Source of the DNA: Patagioenas fasciata
Lineage: Eukaryota; Chordata; Aves; Columbiformes; Columbidae
Assembly (NCBI RefSeq): GCF_037038585.1
Contig: NC_092526.1
Span: 6,162,001 to 6,226,000 of the forward strand
DNA: 64,000 nucleotides
Direction of reading: 5' to 3'
Part shown: positions 1 to 13,332 of the stretch, piece after piece
Layout of the letters: every line of letters starts with the position of its first letter
Position numbering within the stretch: position 1 is the first letter of the stretch
Position numbers and translations under genes: made by a program
Notes under the pieces: model-generated
What the model was told of the DNA's origin: nothing
Seen by the model: the letters and a program-made list of their open reading frames with translations, nothing else
Database searches by the model: none

Positions 1-2387
1 TTCAAGAGTCTACTTGAACTGAAAATGACATTGTCACGGGCACTAATTCTCTTTAGCTGTAACATTTAAAGTTACAAATAGCACATTTAAAGAGAGAATC
101 AAGCTGCAAGATGATGGTAATTTATAAGTTGTTTTGAAAATGAGGATCAAACTGATCTGAACTTTGCACAACAATTTTTCTATGGTGGGTTTTTTCTTAT
201 ACAAGACATGTAGTTCCCACACCCCTAACTAGGCAGTCTTCACCATCCTGTATTTGTGCAGCTGATTGCTCCTGTTTAAACTTGAAATTTGTTCCTGTTG
301 AACAGCACCTCTTTTTTTTCCCCACATGTTCCTTTCTGCTTCATGTTAAGTGTAAATTTTATAAGTCTGACCCTGACCTTGGCCGGTCACTGGTGACACA
401 TGGATTTGCAGGAGACTGAGGATGCAGCAGCTCTCTCGGAGCTGTTTGCTGGGTCCTTCCTTTCTGACACTCCCACCTTCCTTCCCAGGTTGGGTTTTCT
501 GACCGCTCTTCATTAATCACCATAGTCACACCATCTAAACCATGTCAGCGCCAGAAAATTTCATGAAAGTAGCACAAGTCTCTTGCCTTGTGATAGAAGA
601 AAATAGTTGACACCATTCTCGATGAAGAATCTTGTAACGATTCTTGATGAACTTGTGTTGGTTGTTACCCATTTTCCTCCTGTTGTCTGGGTATTTGCAA
701 CTAGTTAATTTAACTACTTGTTCCAATATTTTCCTGATAAGAGGGATTAGTTTGACTGGTTTGTAAATCTCTGGCTTTTTTTGTTCCCCCCAGCCCTGCC
801 CCACAAAGGTGGTTTTGGCTCTTTCTATGTTTTAAAGATCTTTGACATTCCCCAGGCTTCCTTTTCCTCCCCCCTTTTCAATGGATTCTAGTTGACAAAG
901 TCAGACACAGCCACCCTTCATAAAAGATTGTGCTGTAAAACATTTTCTAAAAGTGCACAATATATTTACAAATGTTCTTCAAAACCTACATGATTCATTT
1001 TTCAACACATCAACAAAAAAACCCTCTGAGAAAAGAGAAATGCAAACACTGAGAGAACAGATGAAACCCACAGAAAATATTGGTGTGTTACAGTATTAAC
1101 CTGGTGATCTTAGCACAGGTTATAAAATATTTTAAAGAGACTTTTTCCCTATTCTGAGTGATTGTACTTTTTCTCCCGTGATGCTCTCATTGCTCTTACA
1201 CACAGAGAAGACAGGATTTTTTCTAATCTTTGCCTAATTAAAAACAAAACAAAAATATCTCTAATAAAATAATGACTACTACTTGGGGCCATCAGCTCTC
1301 CCAGCTAGTCATTAATCCCGAGCAAGTGAGCCAGACTTGATTGTTATTACTAAAATATATTGCTAATGTAATTTAGAGCTTCCTAGAAGCAGATTTCTTG
1401 AATGTATTCTAGTCCTCCTGGTACACCTAAGAAAGCATGAGTGAATTTATCCATATACAAATTAAAATCATTGCAATAAAGAAGCGTATGTTGATACTCA
1501 GAAAAGTAAGATAGCGTTTAAAACAGCAATGGAAATGATGTTTCATTTTAACACCTTTATATCAAGATTGTCTTTGTGCAAGACAAGTGTTCAGTATGGA
1601 AGGTTGGATGCATCAATCCAGAGTCCTTTCTGGTCCCAAAGAATGGGAAAAAAAGAAGGAAAACAGTCATTAGGTAGCATTAGGTAGTAGTGGTGTGTGG
1701 GTGGCCCGGGCTGTAATGAAGGACTCTTTCCAACCAGGATGGATCTCCAGAGAATGGGGACAAGTCGCATTTGACACTTAGAGGCACCATGCTGAAGCCT
1801 TCTGTCTGTGTTACTCCAGCTTCCAGCTGTGCTTTTTTCATGTGTCTGGAAGTTTGCCTCTCTCTCTCTCTCTTTTTTTTTTAACCCTCCTGATATGTTT
1901 CTTAATTGCTAAATCACGTTAATGCAGATGGCTAAAAAAAGATCTAGTTATATAATGGTATTGAGGGTAGCTAATTACATAATTAATTTGAACCATTTAT
2001 CCATTATTACTAAAAGATACAGAAAGAAGTCCATCACAATCAATGAGACTTCTTATATGTGAATGGCTATTTAACTTGGAGAGTTTAGTCTAAGATGAAA
2101 TAAGAAAGAATATTTAAAATCCATATATGCAAAAAACTTGCTCAGAAACAACTGATTTTGTCAGTGCCTTAGAGGTAGTGCAGGCTTCTAAGTATTTCCC
2201 CATTTGCAAAGGATAATATGAATGTCTGAAAAGAGAAGAACGCCAAAACTGCCTCTTTGTAATCATTTGAACACAGATGAATAATTGGAGTATTGAAAAC
2301 CTGCTAAGTTCCTTAGTTTGAAACTGTAAAGACAGTGGCAGCCAACACCGGCTCCAGTCTCAGTTTAAATAGTGACAGTGCAGAACT
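1..2387. other. Unassigned AT-rich non-coding stretch
   Basis: No gene or recognised mobile element is seen here. The longest reading frame is 89 codons on the minus strand (535-804) and has no recognisable domain. A CT tract running into a T tract is at 1858-1882. A short direct duplication of the unit cattaggtag lies near 1669-1690. The rest looks like ordinary avian intron or intergenic sequence. Confidence 0.6.
1858..1882. repeat. (CT)n microsatellite followed by T tract
   Basis: About eight CT dinucleotides run directly into ten T residues. This is a pyrimidine-only tract on the plus strand. Confidence 0.9.
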
Positions 2388-2485
2388 CAGCCTGGTCTAG
2401 TGGAAGGTGTCCCTGCCCTGGGAAGGGTTTGGAACTAGATGATCTTTCAGGTCCCTTCCAACCTAAGCCATTCTATGATTCTGTA
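2388..2485 (+). mobile_element. CR1 LINE 3' tail fragment
   Basis: The stretch reads as the typical CR1 3' untranslated end. It contains cctggtctagtggaaggtg near the start, then ggaactagatgatctttc and aggtcccttccaac, and ends in the CR1 terminal repeat type attctatgattctgt. It is a 5'-truncated copy of about 100 bp with no coding part left, inserted in plus orientation. Severe 5' truncation is usual for CR1. The exact left edge is uncertain by about 10 bases. Confidence 0.9.
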
Positions 2486-5400
2486 AGTAATTGAGACTAT
2501 AATATGCTGCACAAAAGGCAAAAAAAAGATAGCAGCATACCATGATGTGAAAATGATTTCAGTCCTCTGGGTGATTAGAAGATGCCTCTGTCTTCTTAGA
2601 GCTTTATTTTGTTGAGTTGGAAATAGGTCTAAAGAGATAAAGATTTAACAGATGGTCTATGGAACTGATAATGTATGTACTGTACCTCCAGTGGACTCTT
2701 TATTTCATAGTTGTCACCTCCTAAATACATGTGACAGCAGTAACCCTGAATTTGGCCTGTGTTTTGCAGCTGGAAGGGCTGTGTTGAGAACAAGCTTCAC
2801 AGCTTGGTGGAAACCCTGACCTCGCTGTCAACCATGGTTATGTGCTAAGTGACTTCACCAGCTCTCACTCTTAGACAAATTTAAAAACATCCCCCAGGTT
2901 AACCAGGGTACAGGTATGTCCTCCAACTGGTTGGCTTCTGAAGTTGCACTTTTAGATCAGCAATATGTTTTTAGCAGCATAATTGCCTCCATAAACAACA
3001 GTGCTGTGCCGACAAGGTCCGAGGATTCCCACAAATATTGGTTTTACTCTATCCTTGATGCATTTCATACACTGTAGTTCTTTTATTATTTTTCCTTCTC
3101 CAAAATGATAGCTTTCGAGTTGTTGTGATACATATTTGATGATGTTGGCTGATTAGTTTGAACTTCTGTTGCTGACGTTCCCACGGATGTGCAATGGAGC
3201 TGATGCCTCCCCTGAGCTCTCCCTCCGGCAAACAGCAAGGATATTTGACTACCAAGTCACCAAAATGATGAATGCAAAGTGTCAGCCAGGAAAAGCTTAA
3301 TATTACAACAGGAAAACTGTGAATACAAGATCACATCACAGTTACCTTAGGTTGAATGGAACAGACTGACTGGTGAGTAGCAATAAGGAAATAAGGAGAA
3401 TACCTGTTTCTGTGCTAAAAACCTCACTGCCTCTGAGTTGTCATCTACAAGCAATGCACAAATTATCCTTTCTATGCTGTCTTAAATCAGTGTTTCTTGT
3501 TTATTTTACAGAAGCAGCTTTAAAACATGTTGGTGTAGCTGTTCCCAATACACATTTGAGTGCAGAGGGAGGTGGAGCTCAGAGTGGAGGGGAGGATGAG
3601 CAACCACCTTCCCCTTCACTCTTGGTTTTTGTGAACCCCACTGCAAATGTCTGACCCAAAATCTACTGAAGTCAAAGTAAGCTCTTCTATGGGATTCACT
3701 CTACTTGGTCCCCCAACCCTGAAAGAAAGGTTTTTCCATCGAGGAAGGATGAGTTGTAATTGGTGAACTAAAATCTGCTTTCTTACATTTGGTTTATTTA
3801 TTGTGTTACTTTGAAGACAAAGTTAGAAATTGGTAGGTCACATTGTCTGCAGGGCCTCAATGAAAAGCAAACAGCTTAGAGAAATTCTGGTTTGATGGAC
3901 GGAGTAATTGCTGGACGCTTCAGGCTGCTGATGTACCCAGCACCTAGATCACACGTGAGACAGGGGATCTTTATACAGCACAGTCCCATCTGTAATTAGC
4001 TAGTGACAGGGTATTGTTTTCTGCCTTTCTGGTATGTGCAGAGTGATTTCTGCCTCACTGATGACTGTAAACATTGTTCTAAGTACTGGTTTATGATCCC
4101 TGTAGGAATAGAAATGTAAACAGCGTAATTATATTCACCTTTGAGGCATATCTAGAAACTTTGCTCTTCCAGAAGAGTGATAACAGAAATGAATACTGCT
4201 GACAAGGTAAACACTGAGACACCACAACCTGCTTGTTAGAGACAGCTAACGCTTGAGGGAACTACACATTCAACACCATAAAAAAATAGTGTTATATGTT
4301 TATCTTATGAGTATGTTGAGATTTATTCATAAATGTATTACGACATGGGAAAAATATTAAAAGCAATACCTTGGAAGATTTTTCTTCTTGTGAAGAAAGC
4401 ATGAAGACTTACTATTAGTATAACTGTATTTCTGTATATAGTTATTACGGGTACCATAGATCGCATGCATATTGATGTCTATTTTTACCCACACTTTCAC
4501 AGCCCTAGCAGGGTTCCTCCAGGGTAGGTATGTGTTTGGAAGACATGAACTAGCTTCAAGCTTCAGCTTTTCTTTGTCTGAATAGAGTATAGCAAAGCCT
4601 CCTGCTTTAGCCTCTCGGGTTGTTAGCTTTTCACAGCAAGGAAACCTCAGGAATATTTCCTATCCCTGGGACTCCTCAGTGTAACACGAATAGATCCTTT
4701 TTTCACAACTGCAAGGGGTTTTGATGCTTAAGATAAACACATAGATGTAGTTACGGGTTACAGAGCATAGTTTAAGCTGTTAGTTTGGAATTAGGTACCA
4801 TAAACCAGTAAGAACGGAGGCTAAATAAAGGAAAACTGTAGCCAGCTCAAGCCTCTTGCAAGGTTGTTTAATTTTTTGTTTTAAAGCTGTCCTTTTCTCC
4901 TCTGGGTTTTGGGAGAAGATGTAACACCTGCCCTCTTTTTTACACGTCAGTCTGATCCGCTCTGCAAACCTGAGTGCTTTGGAAAATAAATTGGGATGGA
5001 TTAGTTTCTGAGTGTTTTGCACTGAGCTTTCATCCTGATTGGAATAGGAATTGTAATCTCTTAATGACCCTCCATTGTTGTATTAATTTTGGTTAATTGC
5101 ATTTGGGTGACATGTCCCTGTGTACAGACCTGAGAACAAACGCTGGATTCTCAGAACACCGAGGCATTCATGATACAGTAGTTTCATAGCACTGGAGACA
5201 GTTTCATAACAGAAGACAAATTCTACAAATAGATGCACCTGCTTATCTGCAGATGGAGAATATAAAGTGTGTTATTACTGTGGAACTTCTGAATGCGATT
5301 TATGTATTTGACTTATTCATAAATTATATTCACAGTTTTAGAATAAATATCTTCAACTTCCCACTGCTGAGAGAATTATTCTCAGCTTTTAAGTACTGCT

Positions 5401-5518
5401 TTTCAGCAGATTAGTCCTGGTTTTAAGATATTGTAAGGTAATAAAGGTACTTTTTTCACCTAACTGCATTTGGGGATAGAAAATACCTAACAATAACAAT
5501 AACAACAATTCTTGGCAT
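2486..5518. other. Unassigned non-coding stretch
   Basis: No gene is recognised. The longest frames are 93 codons (3373-3654, plus) and 80 codons (4780-5022, minus), neither with a visible domain. The 3373-3654 frame contains a polypyrimidine tract ending in acag near 3510, which resembles a splice acceptor, but nothing else supports an exon. The text after 3650 (gacccaaaatctactgaagtc) vaguely resembles an old dispersed sauropsid repeat; I do not claim it. Confidence 0.5.
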
Positions 5519-5612
5519 TACTATAGCAACTTTCATCCAAAGATCTCCAAATGCTTTCCAATAAGTAATTAATTAGACCTCACAGTGCCCTGGAGAGTTA
5601 ATTACAAATTAC
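5519..5612 (+). repeat. Ancient vertebrate interspersed-repeat fragment (L2/L3/MIR-like 3' end)
   Basis: The segment with ctatagcaactttcatcc, agatctccaaatgctttcc and ttaattagacctcacag matches, from memory, the shared 3' region of old amniote LINE/SINE repeats. In those the text runs roughly as ctttcatcc, ggatctcaaagcgcttt, attaattaa, cctcacaac. The copy is clearly diverged and stops before the usual region ending in gaaactgaggc. Family assignment is from recalled consensus features only. A conserved, exapted copy is possible but cannot be shown here. Confidence 0.5.
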
Positions 5613-6560
5613 CAAGCATAATCTCAAACTGTTTCCATTGAAACTATTCTTGTACTCTTTCCAGAGGAAAACAAAATATGCCGGCTATAATACTATGACC
5701 TTTGTCTCCCCTGCCTCATTTGGAAACCATAATTAGATGAGAGTTTGAATGTATCCAGTTTTAAGGAAAGCTAATAGAATTACTACCTGACCACAAGACT
5801 CATTACAACTCTCAGTTTCTTCGGCGAGATGATACTTTTTAATCTGTTTAATAAAACAACAACAACAAAAGAAAAACCGCTAAGTATTCCAGGCGAATTC
5901 CAGAGAGATTTTAAATTGTGGATGTCCATCTGTTCTTCTGTCGCAAGGGTGTTTGGTTTTGAGGATGTTTGATCCAGGGTTTAGTTCTGATGCAGCAAGA
6001 AGAGGAGGACGTGTCTGTGCTGCCTTCAGAGTGTCCCTCCTGGGATACCACAAGTTCTGTTAATCCAAATAGTGAAGTCTGGACTTGAGAAGGTCTTTGT
6101 CTCAGAGACTCGTGTCCTGGGGAATATCAGAAGAGAACAAGAGTATTTCATGTCATATTTTCAAAGCGCCCCAGAGTATATGAACTCAAACACATGTAGA
6201 GATGCTCTAAGCTGGTGTTCTAAAGAAATTAAACTCTAGCTCTTAGTAAAATAGAAATAAAAAATGGGAGTAGGGAAAGGAAGCAAAAGATTGAAATCTA
6301 AAGCAATGCCCCAAACCTGCATAATCGGAAGCATCCTAGATTTCCACAAACATTGTAGAAGATGACAAGATGCAGCTTCTGCCCATCAGAGACCCGAAGT
6401 TTTAATTTTACCTTCATCTCATGTAACGATAGGGGGTCATTAAAACCCCTTTCACTTATGCTTACATCTTTGGTTGCAACACAGTTATTGGCTTGCTTTC
6501 AATATAAGATGAAACTGATTTACTTGGTAATTATCTGAGGGCAGAAATTCCTGTCTTTTC

Positions 6561-6583
6561 ATATATATAACATATATATATAT
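6561..6583. repeat. TA-rich microsatellite
   Basis: Two short runs of alternating A and T, separated by the bases ac, form an AT-only tract apart from one C. Confidence 0.85.
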
Positions 6584-8842
6584 TTAAAGGAAAATAATTA
6601 TGCTCTTGTTTGCAAAGATATAGCTTGTGGATGATTTGCTATCTCAAAATTTCCAGTATTTTAGCAGTGAAAACATTAGTGCTCATAGCAAATATGTACA
6701 AAAATAATATAGATGTTTCAAAGACTATTCTGCTTAATATGTGAAATTAAAAGTGAAGACCTTTTTTTTTTTTTTCTCTAACATAGAAGTCTAAAGTAGT
6801 GATGAAAGAAAATCTGGAACTGTGGAGTTAACTGGAAGTTTTCCTTCCCTATTTGCTACACATGTGTAAGTAGTAAGTATTTAAACATGCTTGTGACATA
6901 TCAAAGTAGTACAAAGGTCATGAGGTGCCTCCCCTTTTTATCAAATGTTAGAGGGAAATCATTAATAAGAAAATAAAAGGTTTATGAAATTTCATAAGCT
7001 ATCAGAGAGATCTACCAGTCAATTTACAGACAAATAAAGATAACCTTTGGGAAAATAATTGAGGGCTTAGAACTGTAAATAGGTGTTTATGGTTGATTTT
7101 GTGCCACTGTGTTATCCCAGCAGAAAGGAGAGCTCATCTTCTGAAAGCAGCATGTTATTATGCATCCAATGATCCCGTTGTATTCTGTTTTCATATCTGC
7201 GCATACAATCCCAGCGAAGTCAACAGCTTCATCCAGGTGTGAAAGATAATTTGATCCCAGGAGCAATTCCAAAGTATAATAGAAATGAATGCTATTCGTC
7301 TCTACAGTTTTTAAAGTGTAACCAAACTAATGAGAAAGGATGTGGAATCTGAATTCAGTTTGATTAAAGCTCTAAACACTGATTAGGCCAGGAAGATAAT
7401 TTAGAGGCACACACAGAGAAGTTTAGCGCTGGTGAAGGCATAATGAGAAGGAGAAGAAAGCCCTAGGAAAAAGCTGAACTGATATAATTACATAAGGGAA
7501 CAGGGTGCTTGGTGTGTGCTGTAAAATGCCCATATGCAAATCAGCATATTAACTGCTCAGGCATTTTGTTTTTCAAACAAAACAAGATGTATGGTAAGAA
7601 ACAGGAATTTGTAATCGCACTGTGTGACAGAATGGAACTGAAGAATCTTCTTATAAACACTTACAAGAAACCACGGCTCTTCAGCAGCTCTTCCTCGCAC
7701 AGATTCATCCGTCTCCTGGAAATGAATGCTTGATTGGCAGCCCTTCCTATCGAAATATTGAGTGAATAAAATCCATCCGCTCAGCTGCAGGTACAAGTCA
7801 GCAAAAGCTGCACAGGAAGAACAAGAGTGATTTTTATCTGCTGTTCTGGGGGAAACAGCAGTTTTGTGTTTATATATTTTCAATGAATCAAGCCAATTAG
7901 AGCATGTTGAAGAAAGTTTTTCCTGGCTTATGTTTACTTTTAATAAGAGTAGCAATATTTTTCTGTATCGGAGATGGGCTAATGCTCCATATTTAGGTGA
8001 AGTTTAAATGGTGAATTCTGCTTTAATGTTAGTCTTGAAAAGAGCACTAAAGTGGGTCAATACAGTATGAATCTTTTGCCACCAAAGCTCTCAATTTCTT
8101 TATGGAATTTAAGCCACTCTTCTTCCCTTTCCTGGAAGTTATCAGATAAAAAGGAACAATTATTAATAATACAATAGAGATTCAATACAAAGCTAAATAT
8201 CTGTGTGCTCAAAAAGGAAGCTAAAAGTCTTATATGTGCACTTTCATGCAATCTAATGAAACAAAAAATTATACATCCTGTCAAGTTGAAATTAAAATAA
8301 TAGTCACCACGTAACACTTCTGGTTTATTTTTAAAATATACGTCAGCAACATGAATTTATGTTAAGCTATTTATGCACTGTCTATCATTAAAATGCTCAA
8401 CTGTGGCTGTATCTCAAGTCCGAATGGGTCCCACCTCTCTTTTAGGTGCTCCAGAAATAATAACTATCCACAACTTATTCAGAGCACACAGACGACTGGC
8501 CCAGGGGAAGGCAGAGGGCTCTGGGCAGGTCCCCAGCTAACTCCAGAAGGACAGAGGGACCTGTGGGTTGGCTGGAAGAAGAGCACCCGACCCCAAAGGA
8601 GGGCCCCGAAACAGCAAAGAGACTTTCTTGGGGTGCGGACATAGAGTAAAGCAATATCTGGATAAGGTAAAAAAACATCTGAGCCTCAAAGACCCAGGGG
8701 GATAAAGGGTAAAAGTCAGTGACTTGTTGCAACTCGGGTCATGGTAATTTGAGATGTTTTAATATTATAATTATCAATGCCAATAAGGGCTCACAGAAAA
8801 CATGTTTCTGTGGCCAAATCAATCTAGTTTTCTTCTGCACTC

Positions 8843-8962
8843 TTGGTTGGTTGGTTGGTGTTGTTTTTTTGTGTGGTTTTGATTCGTGGTGGGGTTTTGT
8901 TTGTTTTGGTTGGTTTGTTCGTGTTGCTTGGTTGGTTTTGGTTTTGCTTGTTTGGGTGGGGG
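8843..8962 (+). repeat. T/G-rich low-complexity tract with TTGG and GTTT units
   Basis: The plus strand is almost free of A and C for about 120 bases and is built of ttgg, gttt and tggg units. The overlapping reading frames on both strands here encode biased Trp/Val/Phe or Lys/Pro/Thr peptides, which are products of the repeat and not genes. Confidence 0.85.
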
Positions 8963-9613
8963 AATTGAGGAGAGGCCAAGGAAGCTTTTGTAGGCATCCT
9001 GTGAACGTTAGTGTGTTACAGTACCCTGTGAGTGTTAAGCCTTTATTTGTTTCAGGAGTGCTGCTGTCAAGGAAGGAGGTTGGACTAGTGACATTCTCCA
9101 GAACGTGACTCTTCCTGGGTAAGGTGGTGATCACATTCAGGCAAGTTTTACAATGTAAAACCCATTACATCAGTGAAAAAGGTAAATAGATCAGTCTAGG
9201 TGTGTTTCTGTGTTTGTGTCAGTCCTATATTTTCTCCCTGAGTCCTTGTGTGAACCCCAAATCACATTAAGCCAGCTTTCAGCAAAGTTATATTTCTAAA
9301 TAATAAAATAAGCTTATTAATAAGTTAACCCAGGGACCATAGACTGTGAATTATTTATAAATGGAGAAAAGTTGAATGGTTGTAGCTGTAACAGAAAAAG
9401 ATGCTTCACATATATAACACAACAGAGTCTTTCCTTGAGCTTGACCATGGCCAGGCAGAGAAAGGAGTGTGAAACTATGAGCAGAATTTACCTCTGCTGA
9501 ACTTGAGTGACAGCACAAGGGATCTCTTTCTTTTACTTTTGCTTTCTATGGGGATGGAATACTGGGTATTTCTGAACATAGAGTGTTTGGCAGTGGTCAC
9601 TGAAACCTGGATG

Positions 9614-9656
9614 ATGTGAAATATTGCTCTTTTTTTTTTCCTGAAATATTTCACAT
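9614..9656. repeat. Inverted repeat, 12-bp perfect arms
   Basis: Left arm atgtgaaatatt (9614-9625) is the exact reverse complement of aatatttcacat (9645-9656). The 19-base spacer contains a run of T. No element boundaries surround it. Such palindromes occur by chance in AT-rich DNA. Confidence 0.6.
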
Positions 9657-11894
9657 GGTCAAAGACACATGGAGAACGGAAGCTGGTTTTGCTGTTAATG
9701 TGATTATATGAGAAGAAAGGTAATAAGCTGTTGTCATGCAATCTGATAACAAACTACAAGCTGTGCAAAATCTGCCTGTATAGTAATGAGAGAGATGCAC
9801 AATAAGCACTGAATGTGATTAATTATCTGAGTACATTTGTACCCAATTTGGCATCAAAGAGTGACACAATTAGCATATTTGGTCTGTCTAGAGACCAGAA
9901 CAGAAGTATGAATGAAACTCAAGAGCATTTTGGCAAATGCTGCACTTAATGTACTTGGTTTAGAATAAAAAACCTTGGAGGTAATTAGTGAACGTAGTCC
10001 TGACAGCAGTATGCGCATGACTCCCGTTATTGTTAATGGTGAACATGTGCTTAACACCCTGAGCACTCTACCAAAACTTCATCAAAATAGTTTGAATAGT
10101 CCAAAATGCTGCAGGGCTGAAGTAAAGCAGACTTCTGGTGCCAACTAATGTGTGCAATAAAACCCATGGCAAGAGAGCACACTGATTAGGTGATGTTTTT
10201 CAGAATGTCATCATTTGGAGCCTACTTACTAATCTGGGAAAAGCAGTCAGCAGACACTGCACTATATAGAGTACATCCTGTTTCATATATAATTAAATAA
10301 ACCTAAAGTACCTTTATACAAGTCAGATTTCTACCACCATGAGAGAATAGACTTCAATCATTTCTCAGAACAGTAACATATTCAAGCATTCTTGTCTCTG
10401 TAATTTGCATGCAATCAAAGTTTAAAATTCATCATCCTGTGATTTCTGCTTAGTGCTATGGGCAAATCTTTTTTAAAATCTAACACATACTGTTGCAGTA
10501 GGGTAAAGTTCAGAAATGCCTGAGCTCAGAGTGAAAATTTTGAAATTTGGGGGGAAAAGGTCAAAGATTTTGCAATAATAACTGCCACCAGCTGTAGGAT
10601 GAGTCTTTGCATACCTATCTGTTGATTTTCCTGGCTTTCCAAGGATGTTGTTTTTGTTGTTGCTGTTGTTTAAAATTTCTGATGTCATATCTTTTTGGAA
10701 CATAAATAATGATTGTGACTGCTTACACAGTAGCAATTACCCTCTAATTTAGTCTGCTGCCTTAGGAGCCCCTGAGCTGTTCCCCTGTCCTGGCAGGGGC
10801 TCAATCCTTCAGCCTCTGCCTTTGGGACTGAAGCTCAACCCATGAGCAGCTCTCAGAGCCCTGAGGTGGTAACCATGGTGAACAGGCACCTGAGGGAAGT
10901 TACAACCATTACTCTCTATCCGTGAAAGCAAAACCACACAGAAACTATTTATTAGGTTCTACTGAAAATAGCAAGAAGCAGAAGGAAGTTAGGATAAAAG
11001 AGGAATTATAACCAGAGTGGCTATCATAAAGGAAGCATTTGATACTTGGAAGCACAGGTGAAAAAAGAAAACAACCTCTCTGTTGTTCCTATTTATTTGC
11101 CCAGAACCCTGCTATTCCAGAGTTGCTCCTTGTGATCAATAAATACCAGCTTAAAGACCCACTCAGTAAATCCAGATGACTGGTGCTCAGAGTCTTGTTA
11201 AATGGTGGGTAATTTTTTTTCCCAAGACTGGCTCATCCTAAGCTTGCAAGCCAGGCTTTGCAGAGGCTGCGGTAGGAAGAGGGGTGATATATGCAGGAAT
11301 GACGGGGGCACTGCGTGCTATTGAACGGGAGAAGAACGAGCAGAAAGCACAAAGAGAGGAAATTGGTTGTGCATGGGTGTAATGAACATGTGGCACAAAG
11401 AGGTAATTAAATGAAGAATGGTTTAGTGAAGGAATAAGGGTATAGTATATATCTTCACAGAATAAACAGGCAGGGGATTTATGTGAAGTTCACATCCCCC
11501 TGGACATCTCCTTGTTACTTCAGTGGAGAAATATGTAGTAGAGTAAAATAACAAATATTAGAAGTATGATTTGTGAAAGCTCTCACCTGTGGCCTCTATG
11601 TTTTTGAAAATAGAATAGCCTGCATGTTTATCTCATATGAGAGCACCTAAGAGCTGCCTAAAGTAGGTAATGTGACTGAATAAAAACATTTCCAGGTTAT
11701 AAAGCTGAAGTTTGTTCTAAATGCTGAAACACCGTTAGTTAAGGAAAAAAACAGTCTCTTTATGTGCAAGAGGAAAGAAATGGTTTGCAGCAAAGACACA
11801 GCTCTGCAAGATGCTTATCAATTGTTTATTATCATTATAGGTGACGTGCATATAGAATTGTAAATACTGCCAGAAAACATTCATCTGAAGTATT

Positions 11895-11917
11895 CACACA
11901 CACACAATACACACAGA
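11895..11917. repeat. (CA)n microsatellite, interrupted
   Basis: A run of CA dinucleotides is broken once by the bases ata. Confidence 0.85.
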
Positions 11918-13161
11918 CCAGGCTCACAAAGCAAAATATTTACTGAAAGTGCAAAGAGACTTTATAACTCAGACGAGTTTCAGCATATTAACATTCAAAG
12001 AAAAGGTGTTTATTTTAGTTGGAGGGCTGAGTATTTCAATAATGGTGATTTATCCAATACTTATGGAACACTTCTGTGCATGTATCTTATTATGAATGGC
12101 TTATTAAACTGGTTAAAGTGGCCAACAGGCACTGCAAATGCATTTGCTTTAACTTTAATGTTGCATGTTACATTAGAAATGGCTGGATAAACATACCTAA
12201 GACATTTAGCAGTGTGAAATGCAACCTTAAAATTCAAGTAAATGTGTTTTTAATAGTGGTTCATGTGTTACAGCTATCCTGTGCCATAAATGTTACGCAT
12301 ACTATTTTTGAGCTATTTACACATTGCTGGATTCCATCTATAGTACTCCTGTGTTTATTAAATTATATAAACAAACATTTAAACAAGTGTAACGGCCAAG
12401 TGTAAAGTTTCCTCTCAGATCTACACAGCAGATACCAGTTGGGATATTCCAGCACTGTTAAGTGTTCAGGACTCTCACTGAAAGCAGTAAGATCAAAACT
12501 ACAGTTCACACGAGCAGTTAAGTGTTGGCATGTCTATCTGAGTTTTGTTGGTATGGAAATCAGAAATGACAGATTCTCTGGTTTTCAGATAAGATAGAAC
12601 TTCAAATGTTAAGGTCAATTCATGAGGACTGCAAAACCGCTTATGCGGGAGTATTTCGTTAGATCTAGGCTTCTTTGTAAGCTGCAAGAGAACCACATCT
12701 GTAGTGAGAAATATGATATGTTTAAGTTAAGGCTTCCTAACAGTTCCTGTAATCAATCTCGAATTTTCAATTGCTTGTAACTCTCTCCACACTTATGCTT
12801 TCTTTTGACTACATAACTTAAGCCCCATTATTTTGTATTTCATTTCCACTAACATCAAAGCCCTCTTGTATCAAAGAGGTACTTTTTTCCTGACTTTGTA
12901 GTAAAAACTTCTCCAAAGGGGGAACATTTCCAAACCTGGGTCCCCCCAGGCTTGGCAGAGAGTTGTTGCAGAGCTTTTGTGTTTGGCGTGCAGGGTCTGT
13001 GCTCCCACCGCCCCTGCTGAGGGCTGACTCAGATCACTCATGTTAGGTCTCCAGCTGCTGGACCAGTCGTATCTTCTTGCATTTTGGGGTTTCTGTCACA
13101 AGAAGGCTCAAACTGACAACAAAAATCCTGTCTCACCTTTGCTTTTAGCCATACTGGTGCC

Positions 13162-13332
13162 AGAGGCAGGTAGGGGATAAGAAACCTGATCTGACTGAAA
13201 TGATGATGGGTAAGGACCAAGGCGAGTGGAAAGGAGGGACATGAAGGAGGGGGACAGAATGAGGTCACAGGAAATGGATGGGATATTAGGTGAAAGTAAT
13301 AATAAGAAAGCCGACAAGAATATTAGGAGCCA
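13162..13332. repeat. Copy A of an unclassified 171-bp direct repeat
   Basis: This segment aligns without gaps to 15087-15257, 1925 bases to the right and in the same orientation. I count 14 substitutions in 171 positions, about 92% identity. It contains ggcaggtaggggataag near its start and aataagaaagccgacaag near its end. On the minus strand both copies lie in open frames (13108-13536 and 14967-15401) that read a hydrophobic LLIFLSAFLLLLSP segment. Most of the substitutions change the amino acid, so there is no sign of selection on a protein. I do not recognise the family. It could be a dispersed repeat or a local duplication. Confidence 0.85.

Larger units (their letters stand above)
5613..13161. 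other. Long unassigned stretch with simple repeats
   Basis: No gene is recognised in about 7.5 kb. The longest frame is 132 codons on the minus strand (7557-7955) and shows no domain; two frames facing each other at 8719-9134 are by-products of a T/G-rich tract. Simple sequence includes a TA-rich tract (6561-6583), a T14 run (6762-6775), the T/G-rich tract (8843-8962), a TTG-rich tract (10647-10671) and a CA tract (11895-11917). A short hairpin lies at 9614-9656. The part around 8480-8640 is noticeably richer in G and C than its surroundings without matching any element I know. Confidence 0.5.

Noticed and set aside
3650..3700. gacccaaaatctactgaagtc as a fragment of an old sauropsid repeat
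   Set aside because: The resemblance is from memory, covers only about 40 bases and is too diverged to support without a profile search.
7557..7955. 132-codon minus-strand frame
   Set aside because: No domain, no convincing splice or promoter context and a competing plus-strand frame. Its length is within what can occur by chance in 64 kb.
8719..9134. Two overlapping frames of about 130 codons on opposite strands
   Set aside because: They are created by the T/G-rich tract at 8843-8962, and the encoded peptides simply mirror the repeat.
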